Made by a program: the position numbers and the translations under genes. Under the pieces are notes generated by a model. It ran no database searches. It was not told the DNA's origin and saw only the letters and a program-made list of their open reading frames with translations. 64,000 nt of DNA from Protopterus annectens (lineage: Eukaryota; Chordata; Ceratodontiformes; Protopteridae), in contig NC_056739.1 in assembly GCF_019279795.1 (NCBI RefSeq), positions 17,649,292 through 17,713,291 on the forward strand, given 5' to 3'. Below are positions 45,882 through 55,463 of the stretch, one piece after another (positions within the stretch are counted from its first letter, which is position 1; each line of letters opens with the position of its first letter).

Positions 45882-48182
45882 TCAGGGATGCTGGAAGGGT
45901 TTGTTAGAAAGAGGCTCTCTGCTACCCTGATTCTGCGGACCCCCTCTGCCCCTAGGGTGGCGTCTGTTGTTGTTACCCCCTCTGCCTCTGGGGGTAAACT
46001 GACCTAGTGCATCAGGCGTGACTCCTTGAGATTTGCAGAACCACATTTTCCCTCCCTTCTGTCCTTTGGGGTAAGGTCTAGAAGGGGTGGAGAAACGGAC
46101 TCCTACGGCAGAAAGAGTCTTGCCATCTTGTTCGCATCTAGTCAAAGTGTCTTTCACTTGAGGACCGAACAAGGTTGAGCCATCAAAGGGGGAGTTTGTG
46201 AAAGACGCCTTGAAGGGGTCCGCAAAATTACAAAGTCGCATCCAGGACTGACGCCTTAGAGCCACTCCTGTGCCTGCGGCCCTACTCGCTCCATCGGCGG
46301 CATAAGAAATGAGCCGCATGGAGGAGTTAGCAATGGAGTTAAGGATTCCTAGCTGTGAGCTAATCTTATCCTGAGACCCAGCAGCTGACGGATCCTGTAA
46401 AACTTCTCCCAACTCTTTAAGAACGTCTCTTTGAAGTCGGGTGAAGTGGCATAAGTAGTTCAGCGATCTCATAGCAAAAGTCGCTGAAGAGAAAATCCGC
46501 TTACCGTACCTATCCATAGTCCTAGAATCTTTATTAGGAAGATGGCCAGGTACTGAAGGATCAGCTAATTCCTTCTTGGTGGCAGCAGCCACCACCATGG
46601 CATCAACTGGGACACCTTTTGTCAAATATTGTCTATCTTGTGGGGCAGTGATAAATTTTGAAGGTCTCCTAGGGATAGGTTCCACCGAATCTGGAGCCAT
46701 CCACGCCTTCCAAGCCACTACCTCCATGAGAGGGTCGAAAGGCAGAGACACCCAGGAGGTGGAGGGTCGAGATCCGAACACCTCCAGGCATACTGACTCT
46801 TCTTCGGAGGGATTAAGGGAAGGCCAGTTCCCCCTCTGTTTCAGGATTTCAAGGATGTCTGAAAATGAGACATCCTCAGAGGAGGACCTTGGGGATCCCT
46901 CCGACTCATCCAAGTCAGTATCTGATGTAGTAGACTCAGGGGAGTCTAAATGTTTCCTCTTACATGTCCTCTTACGCGGGGGTTCTCCTGACGGATCAGG
47001 AGAAGCCTTGGAAAAAGAAGATATTCCCAATGGGGAAACCTGAGGCGTTGGATGTCTGGGTCCGGGAGCAAGAGAGTGGGAGGAGACGTCAGCAGGCACT
47101 GTAGTGGGAGGAGCTGATGGAACTGTCCGTTGACTAAGCCCAGGGGCTAGTACACTCCTCATCACCTCGAAGGCTCCCCCGTCAGAGAGACCAGAAAGCT
47201 CCCTCTCCGAAGAGATAGGAACCCCAGGCCTCACCAAGAGGGAAGGCTCTGAGGCAGATGTCGGGGCCGAGCTCACCAACGCCGAAGCTCCGAGAGGGAG
47301 AACGGGGTCGGACAAGGGTCCGATGCCACTCGCCCCCTCGGAGCCGACGAGAGAGACTAGATGCCCGGATCCCTCCAATGAAGGTCTCAAGGAGGAAATC
47401 GGAGCTGAGGACGACGGAGCCGAAAGGGGTGGTATCGACTCTGAAGTCACAACGGTACCGGTTCCGAGGAGCTCCGGCTCCGAACTCTGTAAGAGAGTCG
47501 GAGGAGGAATGCTCGGTGGATGTGATATAGCTACCGTCTGTTGAGATGGGCTATGGAGTATTTGGGCCAATGCCTGAGACTTTAACAGTCTACTCACCAC
47601 TCTCTCAAGGTCGTGATCAGATAGCCTGGATGACCGAGAAGATCGGCTACGATGGCTCCGCTCCAAGAGCAAAGGTGATCTCGGAGCCGAATGTATGGAT
47701 TCCACTGAAGGGGATCGAGATCTCTTTTTTGAGATCAATGGAGCCATCGGAGCCGAAGTTACGTCGGCTCCAGCCGGAGCCGACACTGAGTGTCTGGATC
47801 TGGTAGTATCGGCGCCGGATGGAGCCGATACTGAGACTGACATGGAAAGATCGGCTCCGGCCAGAGCCAATCTCGAGCCTGGTGATGAAGGACCTGAAGC
47901 CGACGGCTTGGAAGCTTGAGCCGAAGGCTTAACAGGCTTCGAGGGCTTCTTCGGCACCGACTTAGTCGGGGAGCTCTCTGGCTTTAATAAGCCCCTTAAT
48001 ATAAGTTTATTTTTTCGTTCCTGCAGGACTCTTGGGCTGAAAGCATGACAGATAGCACAAGAGTCCTGCAGGTGCGAAGGTCCCAGGCAATAAACACAAG
48101 AAGTGTGACGGTCTGTCAGAGACATCTTCTGACAGCACGAGTCACACTTTTTGAAGCCTGAGACCTTAGTGTCCTTCGACAT
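45882..48182 (-). CDS. DIRS-F gag (looks whole)
   Basis: The most complete gag in the window. The open frame runs 48227-45882 (781 codons); MSKDTKVSGFKKC at 48182 is the likely start because all other copies begin there. Order: C-x2-C pair, knuckle CVYCLGPSHLQDSC (about residues 30-45), a long Ser/Pro/Ala-rich segment, an acidic block (SDTDLDESEGSP), then the conserved part with MDRYGKRIFSSATFAMRSLN, LRRQSWMRLCNFADPFKASF and LFGPQVKDTLTRCEQDGKTL, and a Gly/Arg-rich tail (RGRGGNNNRRHPRGRGG) fit for RNA binding. Its role would be packaging element RNA. Confidence 0.88.
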   Translation of the reverse strand: MSKDTKVSGFKKCDSCCQKMSLTDRHTSCVYCLGPSHLQDSCAICHAFSPRVLQERKNKLILRGLLKPESSPTKSVPKKPSKPVKPSAQASKPSASGPSSPGSRLALAGADLSMSVSVSAPSGADTTRSRHSVSAPAGADVTSAPMAPLISKKRSRSPSVESIHSAPRSPLLLERSHRSRSSRSSRLSDHDLERVVSRLLKSQALAQILHSPSQQTVAISHPPSIPPPTLLQSSEPELLGTGTVVTSESIPPLSAPSSSAPISSLRPSLEGSGHLVSLVGSEGASGIGPLSDPVLPLGASALVSSAPTSASEPSLLVRPGVPISSERELSGLSDGGAFEVMRSVLAPGLSQRTVPSAPPTTVPADVSSHSLAPGPRHPTPQVSPLGISSFSKASPDPSGEPPRKRTCKRKHLDSPESTTSDTDLDESEGSPRSSSEDVSFSDILEILKQRGNWPSLNPSEEESVCLEVFGSRPSTSWVSLPFDPLMEVVAWKAWMAPDSVEPIPRRPSKFITAPQDRQYLTKGVPVDAMVVAAATKKELADPSVPGHLPNKDSRTMDRYGKRIFSSATFAMRSLNYLCHFTRLQRDVLKELGEVLQDPSAAGSQDKISSQLGILNSIANSSMRLISYAADGASRAAGTGVALRRQSWMRLCNFADPFKASFTNSPFDGSTLFGPQVKDTLTRCEQDGKTLSAVGVRFSTPSRPYPKGQKGGKMWFCKSQGVTPDALGQFTPRGRGGNNNRRHPRGRGGPQNQGSREPLSNKPFQHP

Positions 48183-48530
48183 AACTGTGTCGATGAACAA
48201 CAGTAACACAATCACACACAAAAACACTCAGTCCAACAAAATAATCTAATTTAATTAAATTAAATTATATTAACCAAGGAAAACACACCGTCACACACAA
48301 ACAATCCCTGACAGGAAAGATTTAGGGAGGGGAAGGCCTAAGGCCTGACTAGGGACAAGGGAATATTTAGTCAAAAAGAAGGGAACACTGATGGGAATAG
48401 GGCTAAGGTGAGTCGATAACTAATAAAAATATAATATATATATATAAAATTAAAGGGGGGGGTAGACTAAAGTCTCTGAAAAATTCACTTACCAAGAGCT
48501 GGTAAAAGAAGGCACCTCATTAGCGAAGCG

Positions 48531-48689
48531 GCAAACGAGATCGGAGTAATCTCCACCTTGCATCATGGGATATAGGGTTGCCTCGAGCTGGTAAAATTAG
48601 CTCTCGAGCTTAGCAAGTGCCGAGTCAGAGCCGAGGATCGGCTCCGAACCCATCCAGCAAGAATAAAGGTGAGATTGACAACTTAACAT
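48531..48689 (-). repeat. DIRS-F left ITR
   Basis: Inverse of 36110-36297, ends in ACAT directly before DIRS-E sequence. Confidence 0.9.
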
Positions 48690-49310
48690 CGCATATTTAG
48701 TTCTGCAGCATTCTCCATGAGGTCGCTCAACTACCTTACACATTTTACCCGCCTTCAACGAGATCTCATAAAAGAGCTGGGAGATGCTCTTCAGGGTAAT
48801 ACAGCTCATGCAGTCTCTGAAAAGGTGACTGCACAGCTCAACACCCTTAATTCGATAGTAAACTCATCCATGCGTCTCATTTTGTATGCTGCCGATGGAT
48901 CGAGTAGGGCTGCAGGCTCAGCAATAGCTCTTCGGAGGCAATCCTGGATGCGCCTTTGCTCCTTTGCGGAAGCCTATAAATCTTCATTTGTCAATACCCC
49001 ATTCGACGGGTCCGCCTTGTTCGGACCCAAAGTTAAGGAGACACTTACTAGGTGTGAACATGAAGGGAAGACTTTGTCTGCTGTAGGGGTCCGTTTTTCC
49101 ACTCCAACCAGACCGTACCCCAAAGGGCAACGAAGTGAGAAAATGTGGTTCCAAAAACCTCAAGGAGCTTTCCAAAACACACCTACTGATACCCCCTCTA
49201 GAGGCAGAGGAGGGGGAAGAAATGAAAGACGCCGTCCAAACGGCAGAGGCGGTCCACAAAACCAGGGCGACAGGGATCAGTTCTCTGGTAAGCCCTATCA
49301 GCGTTCCTGA
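48690..49310 (+). pseudogene. DIRS-E gag region, second part
   Basis: MRSLNYLTHFTRLQRDLIKE, ALRRQSWMRLCSFAEAYKSS, LFGPKVKETLTRCEHEGKTL, then a Gly/Arg-rich tail. Continues the gag block from 36106 across DIRS-F. Fossil. Confidence 0.9.
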
Positions 49311-49319
49311 AAGGAAGCC

Positions 49320-51190
49320 CGGCTGTCCTACTCTGGAGGCAGTCGGGGGTCGCTTGGCTTTATACCCAAACACCTGGCTAAACATTACAATGGATTCCTG
49401 GGTAAAAGTGTCATTTCCAGGGGTTATTACATTCCCTTTTTAAAAACCCCACCTATATGTACAAAGATCCCAGACGTACCACCCAGTCTGAGAAAATTAG
49501 CAGCCGTAGAAATCCAAAAGCTGCTGGACAAAAGAGTAATCCAGCCAGTGCCGGCGGACCAAAGAGGATCCGGAACTTTCTCAAGATTCTTTTTAGTTCC
49601 AAAGAAAAGAGGGGACTGGAGGCCCATACTAAACCTCAGCAAACTCAACACCTTTGTCAAGAAGGAAAAGTTCCGGATGGTCACGCTGCAGTCGATTCTC
49701 CCGTTCCTAGCAACGGGCGATTGGATGTGCTCTATAGATCTCAAGGATGCTTACTACCACATCAAAATGGACAGATCATCCAGAGATCACCTGCGTTTCC
49801 GGCTGGGGGCCAGTCATTATCAATTCAGAGCCCTGCCCTTTAGTCTCACCACAGCCCCCAGGGTGTTCACCAAATGTATGGCAGTGGTCACAGCTCACCT
49901 GAGACGGTTGGGATTCCGGGTGTTTCCATATCTGGATGACTGGCTCCTCACCGCCACCTCCAGCTATCAACTAATCCAAGCAAGAGACTACACCATAGAC
50001 CTTTGTTCTCAGTTGGACATAACCCGAAATTTCGAAAAATCTGCGCTATCACCCACGCAGCATATTACATTTATAGGAACAGAACTGGACACCATCGATG
50101 CAAGGATCAGGTTGCCCCAGTCAAGAATCATAACTCTCAAAAAACAGTTATCCAGTCTCCTAGCCCGCAACAAAGCTCCAGCATCCCAGATACTACAGCT
50201 TTTAGGCACAATGGCAGCCACATTGATAGCAGTTCCATTAGGCCGCATGCACATGCGAATTCTCCAGTGGTTACTTTTCGCACAATGGTCTTACCAACAA
50301 CTACCCATGTCACACGAGATCCGGTTAACCAATCTTTGCAAGAAAGATCTCAGTTGGTGGTTGAACAGCGACCAAGTGACAATCGGACGTCCCACAGCCA
50401 CAGTGACCACGGATGCTTCCCTGATAGGGTGGGGGGGGGGCTATTTCAGGGGAAAGATGGTCCAAGGCACTTGGTCAATCATGGAAACGCACTTGCATAT
50501 AAATGTCCTAGAGCTGAGAGCGGTGTTCTTAGCGTTGCAAAATTTTCATGACTCTTTTCCTCCGGGCACAATTGCTATCCATACGGACAACATGTCGGTT
50601 GTCTGGTACATCAACAAACAAGGGGGAACCAGATCGTACCCTTAATGCAGGGAGGCCCTAAGGATCTGGCAATGGGCTGTATCCACCAGGCGCTTTCTGA
50701 TAGCAACGCACATCCTGGGATCATCCAACGTGATAGCGGACAAACTAAGCAGAGCCATGTTGTTGCCTCACAAGTGGTCTCTCAAACAAGTGGCGGAAAA
50801 CATTTTCCGCAGATGGGACCAGCCTTGCTGCGACCTATTTGCATCTCCGATGAATGCCAAATGCAGCAGCTACTTTGCCCTTTATCCCCCACCGGGGAAC
50901 GAACCGAGGGATGTGCTCGTACACGATTGGCCGCCGGGTCTTCTATATGCCCTTCTGCCAATACCTCTAATTCCCAAATTCATGCAGAAAGCCAAAAGTC
51001 TGGGAAGGACTGTGATTTTAATAGCCCCGTCTTGGCCTCAGCAGATTTGGTTTCCCTACCTGCGGAAGTTTCAAGTGGAAGAACCATGGATCCTGGACCC
51101 AATGCCGGATCTTCTGACTCATTTGTCGGGAGTTCTCCACCCCTCCCTCACGTCCCTGAAACTGACAGCTTGGCTGCTCCGATTCCCACA
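49320..51190 (+). pseudogene. DIRS-E reverse transcriptase and RNase H region
   Basis: FLVPKKRGDWRPILNLSKLN, MCSIDLKDAYYHIKM, LPFSLTTAPRVFTKCM, FPYLDDWLL, then TTDASLIGWGGG, LELRAVFLALQ and IHTDNMSVVWYINKQGG. The LLYALLPIPLIPKFM block follows. Fossil. Confidence 0.9.
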
Positions 51191-51885
51191 TTAGCCAGGT
51201 CACATGAGATGTCTTCTGCAGTCCAACATATTATAGTTTCATCTCATAAGCTATCTACCAGAAAACTATATAACAGCAAACGGAAACAATTTGTTCACTG
51301 GGCTTCTCAACATGACACTAACCCTTATGTAGCACCTATCCCATACCATCTTAGAATTCTTGTCGCCATTGTTCTATGATGGCGCGGCTGCTGCCACCAT
51401 TAGAGTTCAATTGGCTGCTATCTCAAACTTTCATGTGGGCTTCAACGGCTCTAACATCATGTCGCATAGGCTTTGTAAAGCATTCTTAAAAGGAACCCAC
51501 CGTCTCAGGCCACCTATTAGGCATCCTGTCTACCCATGGAATTTGAATCTGGTTTTATCCCAACTGATGCTCGCTCCCTTTGAACCTGCTTCATCTTGTC
51601 ATGTAACGTTTTTGTCTTGGAAAACACTATTCCTGGTAACCATCACATCTGCACGTAGGGTCTCCGAACTTCAAGTCTTGTCCGTCAAACCCCCATATTT
51701 GATTTTTCACCCTGATAGAGTGTCCTTCAGAACTAATCCTACCTTTCTTCCCAAGATCTCTTCGGAAAGTAACTTAAATCAATCCATTGAGCTCCCAACC
51801 TTCTTCAAACACCATACCAACAAACTAGAATATATGTTACACAAGCTTGATGTACATAGACAACTGAGGTTCTATCTGGATAGAA
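51190..51885 (+). pseudogene. DIRS-E tyrosine recombinase region, first part
   Basis: SSAVQHIIVSSHKLSTRKLY, then ITSARRVSELQVLSVKPPYL with the catalytic R and LDVHRQLRFYLDR, where DIRS-H interrupts. Resumes at 58119. Fossil. Confidence 0.9.
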
Positions 51886-51888
51886 TAA

Positions 51889-52069
51889 GAAGTTATGTCT
51901 TACCATAACGATCCATGTGAATTGTTCATCTCACCTTTGTTCTTACACACGGGTTCGGAGCCGATCCTCGGCTCCGAGTCGGCCGCATCACTAGCTCGCA
52001 TCTTCGAGAAAGCTCGTGGCACAGTAATATCCCATAATCCTCCAGTGCTAACCCTCAGATCTAGTTTGC
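51889..52069 (+). repeat. DIRS-H right ITR
   Basis: GAAGTTATGTCTTACCATAA start, hairpin GGAGCCGATCCTCGGCTCC at about 51957-51975. Inverse of 57961-58118. Confidence 0.9.
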
Positions 52070-52274
52070 TATACCAGAAGAATCCCTCTTAGAAATATGT
52101 CTAAAACACTTATGAACAAATACTACGAATTGTCTGAAAACCCTACTGCCAGGTAGAGGATAAAAGATGCCATTACTGATGTTAATAACATGTCAACCAT
52201 ACCTGGAAAAGGGTGAAAAGGAATCTAATCGAAAACCGTTCTCCCAGACCGTAGGACGGGGGATGGAGAGGGGG

Positions 52275-52385
52275 AATGTAAGAACAAAGGCGAGATGAAC
52301 AATTCACATGGATCGTTATGGTAAGACATAACTTCTTAATGTGAAATTGTTCAATCTTGCCGTTTGTTCTTACACACGGGTAGCG
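52275..52385. repeat. DIRS-H ICR
   Basis: Halves inverse to the outer ends meet at TTA (52336-52338). Confidence 0.9.
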
Positions 52386-52412
52386 TCCCTAGCTCCTTTT
52401 TTCCCGGGTGGC

Positions 52413-55400
52413 TCAAGGGAGAACATTCCTGAGTACAGTGGAACCAAACGTCGCCCTGTCCCTGGAGTTCTTGTCTAGCTTGTAACGGGCGATAAAGGTA
52501 TGTGGTTTTGCCCAAGTTGCCGCTGCACAAATGGTATCTAAAGGCAAACGAGCCGTATGGGCTGAAGAGGTAGCAACCGCCCTTGTAGAATGAGCTCTGG
52601 GTTTGAAAGGAAGTTGTTGTTTGGATTCAGCATATACGAATTTTATGCAATCTGAGAGCCATTTGGATAAGGTAACCTTCGTTACTGCCTGTCCTTTTCT
52701 TTGGTCAGCATATGATACAAATAGTTGATCCGACTTTCTGTACTCTTTTGTCCTATGTAAGTAAAATCTTAGTTGTCTGTGAACGTCCAACTTGTGCAAT
52801 GTGTATTCCAGCTTATTGGAATGATTTTTAAAGAAGGTAGGCAGTTCAATAGATTGGTTGATGTTCTGAATCGAACAAATCTTCGGAAGAAAGGATGGAT
52901 TGGTGCGCAAGGTTACTCTATCCGGATGAAAAATCATGTACGGGGGTCGGATAGATACAGCCTGCAACTCTGAAACTCTTCTGGCTGAAGTGATGGCAAC
53001 CAGAAAGAGTGTTTTCCACGAAAGCAATTTTAACGGAGTTGTGGTTGCTGGTTCAAAAGGGGGCAACATGAGTTGTGACAGCATGAGATTAAGATTCCAA
53101 GGTGCTATTGGATTACGAAAAGGGGGATGGAGATGAAAAGTACCTTTCATGAAGGCTTTACAAAGCCTGTGAGACGTAAGAGAACCATCCTTACGGCCAG
53201 TATGAAAATTGGATATAGCGGCCAGTTGAACCCTTATAGTGGATGTTGATGCTCCTTCTTGAAAAAGAGAGGAGAGGAAATCTAGTATCTGGTGTACTGG
53301 GGCCCCGAATGGATCTATACCTTGTTTGGAGGCCCAGTGCACAAAATGGTTCCATTTGCTGATGTACAATTTTCTTGTAGATGGTTTGTGAGAAGATACA
53401 ATAATTTGTTGTACTGCAGGAGATAGTAACTCCGACCTGGCTAAGATGGGAAGCGGAGCAGCCAAGCTGTCAGTTTGAGGGACTTGAGGAAGGTGTGAGG
53501 AACTCCCGACGAGTGTGTCAACAGATCTGGCTCCGGGTCCAGAATCCATGGTTCCTCCACTTGATGGGATTGAAGGAAGGGAAACCAGATTTGTCGAGGC
53601 CAGAATGGGGCTATCAGTATTATGGTCCTGTCCAGACGTTTGGCTTTCTGCAAAAACCTGGGAATTAGCGGAACTGGAGGAAAAGCATAAAGGAGACCCG
53701 GAGGCCAATCGTATACCAGTGCATCCCTGGGGACAGCCCCTGGGGGGAGTAACAGGGCAAAGTAGCTTCTGCATTTGGCATTCAAAGGGGATGCAAACAG
53801 GTCGCAGAAAGGCTGGCCCCATCTGCGGAAGATCTCTTCCGCTACTTGACGTTTGAAGGACCACTCGTGAGGGAACAGGATGGCTCTGCTCAACCTGTCC
53901 GCGATTACGTTGGAAATCCCCGGGATTTGCTATCAGAAAGTGTCCAGTGGACTTTGCCCATTGCCAAATTCTGAGGGCCTCTCTGCATAACGAGTAAGAT
54001 CTGGTTCCCCCTTGCTTGTTTATGTACCAGACCACTGACATGTTGTCTGTCTGAACTGTCACTGTTCCCCGAGGTAAGGACTCGTGAAAGTGTTGCAACG
54101 CTAGAAACACTGCCCTCATCTCTAGAACATTGATGTGCAGATTGTACTCCATGTTGGACCATTGACCTTGGACTGTTTGTCCCTGAAAGAATCCCCCCCA
54201 CCCTATCAGGGAAGCGTCCGTGGTTAGAGTTGCTACCGGACTGGGTAATACAAAGGGTCGTCCTAGTGTTAGCTCTTGACTGTGTATCCACCACAAGAGA
54301 TCCTTCTTGCAATAATTCGTGATCCAGATTTCGTGAGACAGTGGAAGTTGTAGATACGACCATTGGGCGAATAGCATCCATTGAAGGATCCTCATGTGCA
54401 TTCTGCCTAAGGGAACTACAAGAAGGGATGCTGCCATCAAGCCTAGCACTCTTAATACTTGTCGTGCAGAGACTCTGTTGTTCTGAAGAAGGAGCGAAAT
54501 TTGGTGCTTGAGGTCTGACACTCTTGATGGGGGAGAGTAACTTGAGCCAGGGAAGTGTCTAGCTGTGCTCCTATAAATAAGATACGCTGTGACGGCGATA
54601 AGACAGATTTTCCAAAATTCACCGTTATGCCTAGTGAAGAGCAAAGATTGATGGTGTAGTCCCTGGCTTGTAGAAGACGACACTTGGTGGTGGCGGAAAG
54701 GAGCCAGTCGTCTAGATAAGGAAACACCCGGCATCCCTTTCGTCTCAAGTGAGACGCTACTACTGCCATGCATTTGGTGAACACCCTGGGGGCTGAGGTG
54801 AGACCAAAGGGCAGAGCGCGAAACTGGAAATGACTGACTCCCAGCCGGAAGCGCAAATGATCTCTGGACGCCCTGGCCATTTTGATATGGTAGTATGCGT
54901 CTTTGAGATCTATAGAGCACATCCAGTCGCCCTTTTGCAGGAAAAGGGAGGATTGACTGAAGCGTGACCATCCGGAACTTTTCCTTTTTTACAAAGGTAT
55001 TTAACTTGCTGAGGTCTAAAATTGGCCTCCAGACCCCTGTTTTCTTTGGAACTAAAAAGAACCTTGAGTAAGTTCCGGATCCTATTTGGTCCGCTGGGAC
55101 TGGTTGGATGACTCTGTTTTCGAGCAACCTTCTTATTTCTATGGTTGCTTGGTCTCGCAGACTGGGTGGAACATCTGGGAGTTTTTTGGAGTTTGGTGGT
55201 ATTGTTATGAAGGGAATGTTGTAGCCTCTGGTAACTATGCTTTTTACCCAGTAATCTGATGTAAGATTTAGCCAGGCCTCTGGGTATAAAGCCAAGCGAC
55301 CCCCGACTGCCTCCAGAGCAGGACAGCCGGGCCTGCACTCAGGAGTGCTGGAAGGGTTTTCCAGAGAAGGTCTCTCTGTCACCCTGATTTTGCGGACGCC

Positions 55401-55463
55401 CTCTGCCGGCTGGGCGGCGTCTTCCATTTCTTCCCCCTCCTCTGCCTCTGGAGGGGGTGTCAC
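52413..55463 (-). CDS. DIRS-H reverse transcriptase-RNase H-tyrosine recombinase (1016-codon frame)
   Basis: The longest frame in the window holds all enzyme motifs. RT: FLVPKKTGVWRPILDLSKLN near its start; RNase H: TTDASLIGWGG, LEMRAVFLALQ, VQTDNMSVVWYINKQGG; YR: SPAVQQIIVSSHKPSTRKLY, ITSARRVSELQAV (R), HSTRAVATS (H-x-x-R) and WAKPHTFIARYKLD (nucleophile region). In other DIRS families RT-RNase H and YR are usually separate overlapping frames. Some stretches between motifs differ from the other copies, so it may look more whole than it is. It ends just before the ICR. Confidence 0.85.
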   Translation of the reverse strand: MTPPPEAEEGEEMEDAAQPAEGVRKIRVTERPSLENPSSTPECRPGCPALEAVGGRLALYPEAWLNLTSDYWVKSIVTRGYNIPFITIPPNSKKLPDVPPSLRDQATIEIRRLLENRVIQPVPADQIGSGTYSRFFLVPKKTGVWRPILDLSKLNTFVKKEKFRMVTLQSILPFPAKGRLDVLYRSQRRILPYQNGQGVQRSFALPAGSQSFPVSRSALWSHLSPQGVHQMHGSSSVSLETKGMPGVSLSRRLAPFRHHQVSSSTSQGLHHQSLLFTRHNGEFWKICLIAVTAYLIYRSTARHFPGSSYSPPSRVSDLKHQISLLLQNNRVSARQVLRVLGLMAASLLVVPLGRMHMRILQWMLFAQWSYLQLPLSHEIWITNYCKKDLLWWIHSQELTLGRPFVLPSPVATLTTDASLIGWGGFFQGQTVQGQWSNMEYNLHINVLEMRAVFLALQHFHESLPRGTVTVQTDNMSVVWYINKQGGTRSYSLCREALRIWQWAKSTGHFLIANPGDFQRNRGQVEQSHPVPSRVVLQTSSSGRDLPQMGPAFLRPVCIPFECQMQKLLCPVTPPRGCPQGCTGIRLASGSPLCFSSSSANSQVFAESQTSGQDHNTDSPILASTNLVSLPSIPSSGGTMDSGPGARSVDTLVGSSSHLPQVPQTDSLAAPLPILARSELLSPAVQQIIVSSHKPSTRKLYISKWNHFVHWASKQGIDPFGAPVHQILDFLSSLFQEGASTSTIRVQLAAISNFHTGRKDGSLTSHRLCKAFMKGTFHLHPPFRNPIAPWNLNLMLSQLMLPPFEPATTTPLKLLSWKTLFLVAITSARRVSELQAVSIRPPYMIFHPDRVTLRTNPSFLPKICSIQNINQSIELPTFFKNHSNKLEYTLHKLDVHRQLRFYLHRTKEYRKSDQLFVSYADQRKGQAVTKVTLSKWLSDCIKFVYAESKQQLPFKPRAHSTRAVATSSAHTARLPLDTICAAATWAKPHTFIARYKLDKNSRDRATFGSTVLRNVLP

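Larger units (their letters stand above)
36110..48689 (-). mobile_element. DIRS-F retrotransposon, interrupted by DIRS-G
   Basis: A minus-strand DIRS inserted into the gag region of DIRS-E. Its own DNA lies at 36110-36833 and 43141-48689 (about 6.3 kb). TTA outside the right end (36107-36109) equals the ICR centre (TAA, 36558-36560); CGC outside the left end (48690-48692) is target sequence. Same sub-lineage as DIRS-B (CTTGCTGGATGGG). Gag looks whole; other parts carry breaks and the YR is split by DIRS-G. Confidence 0.93.
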
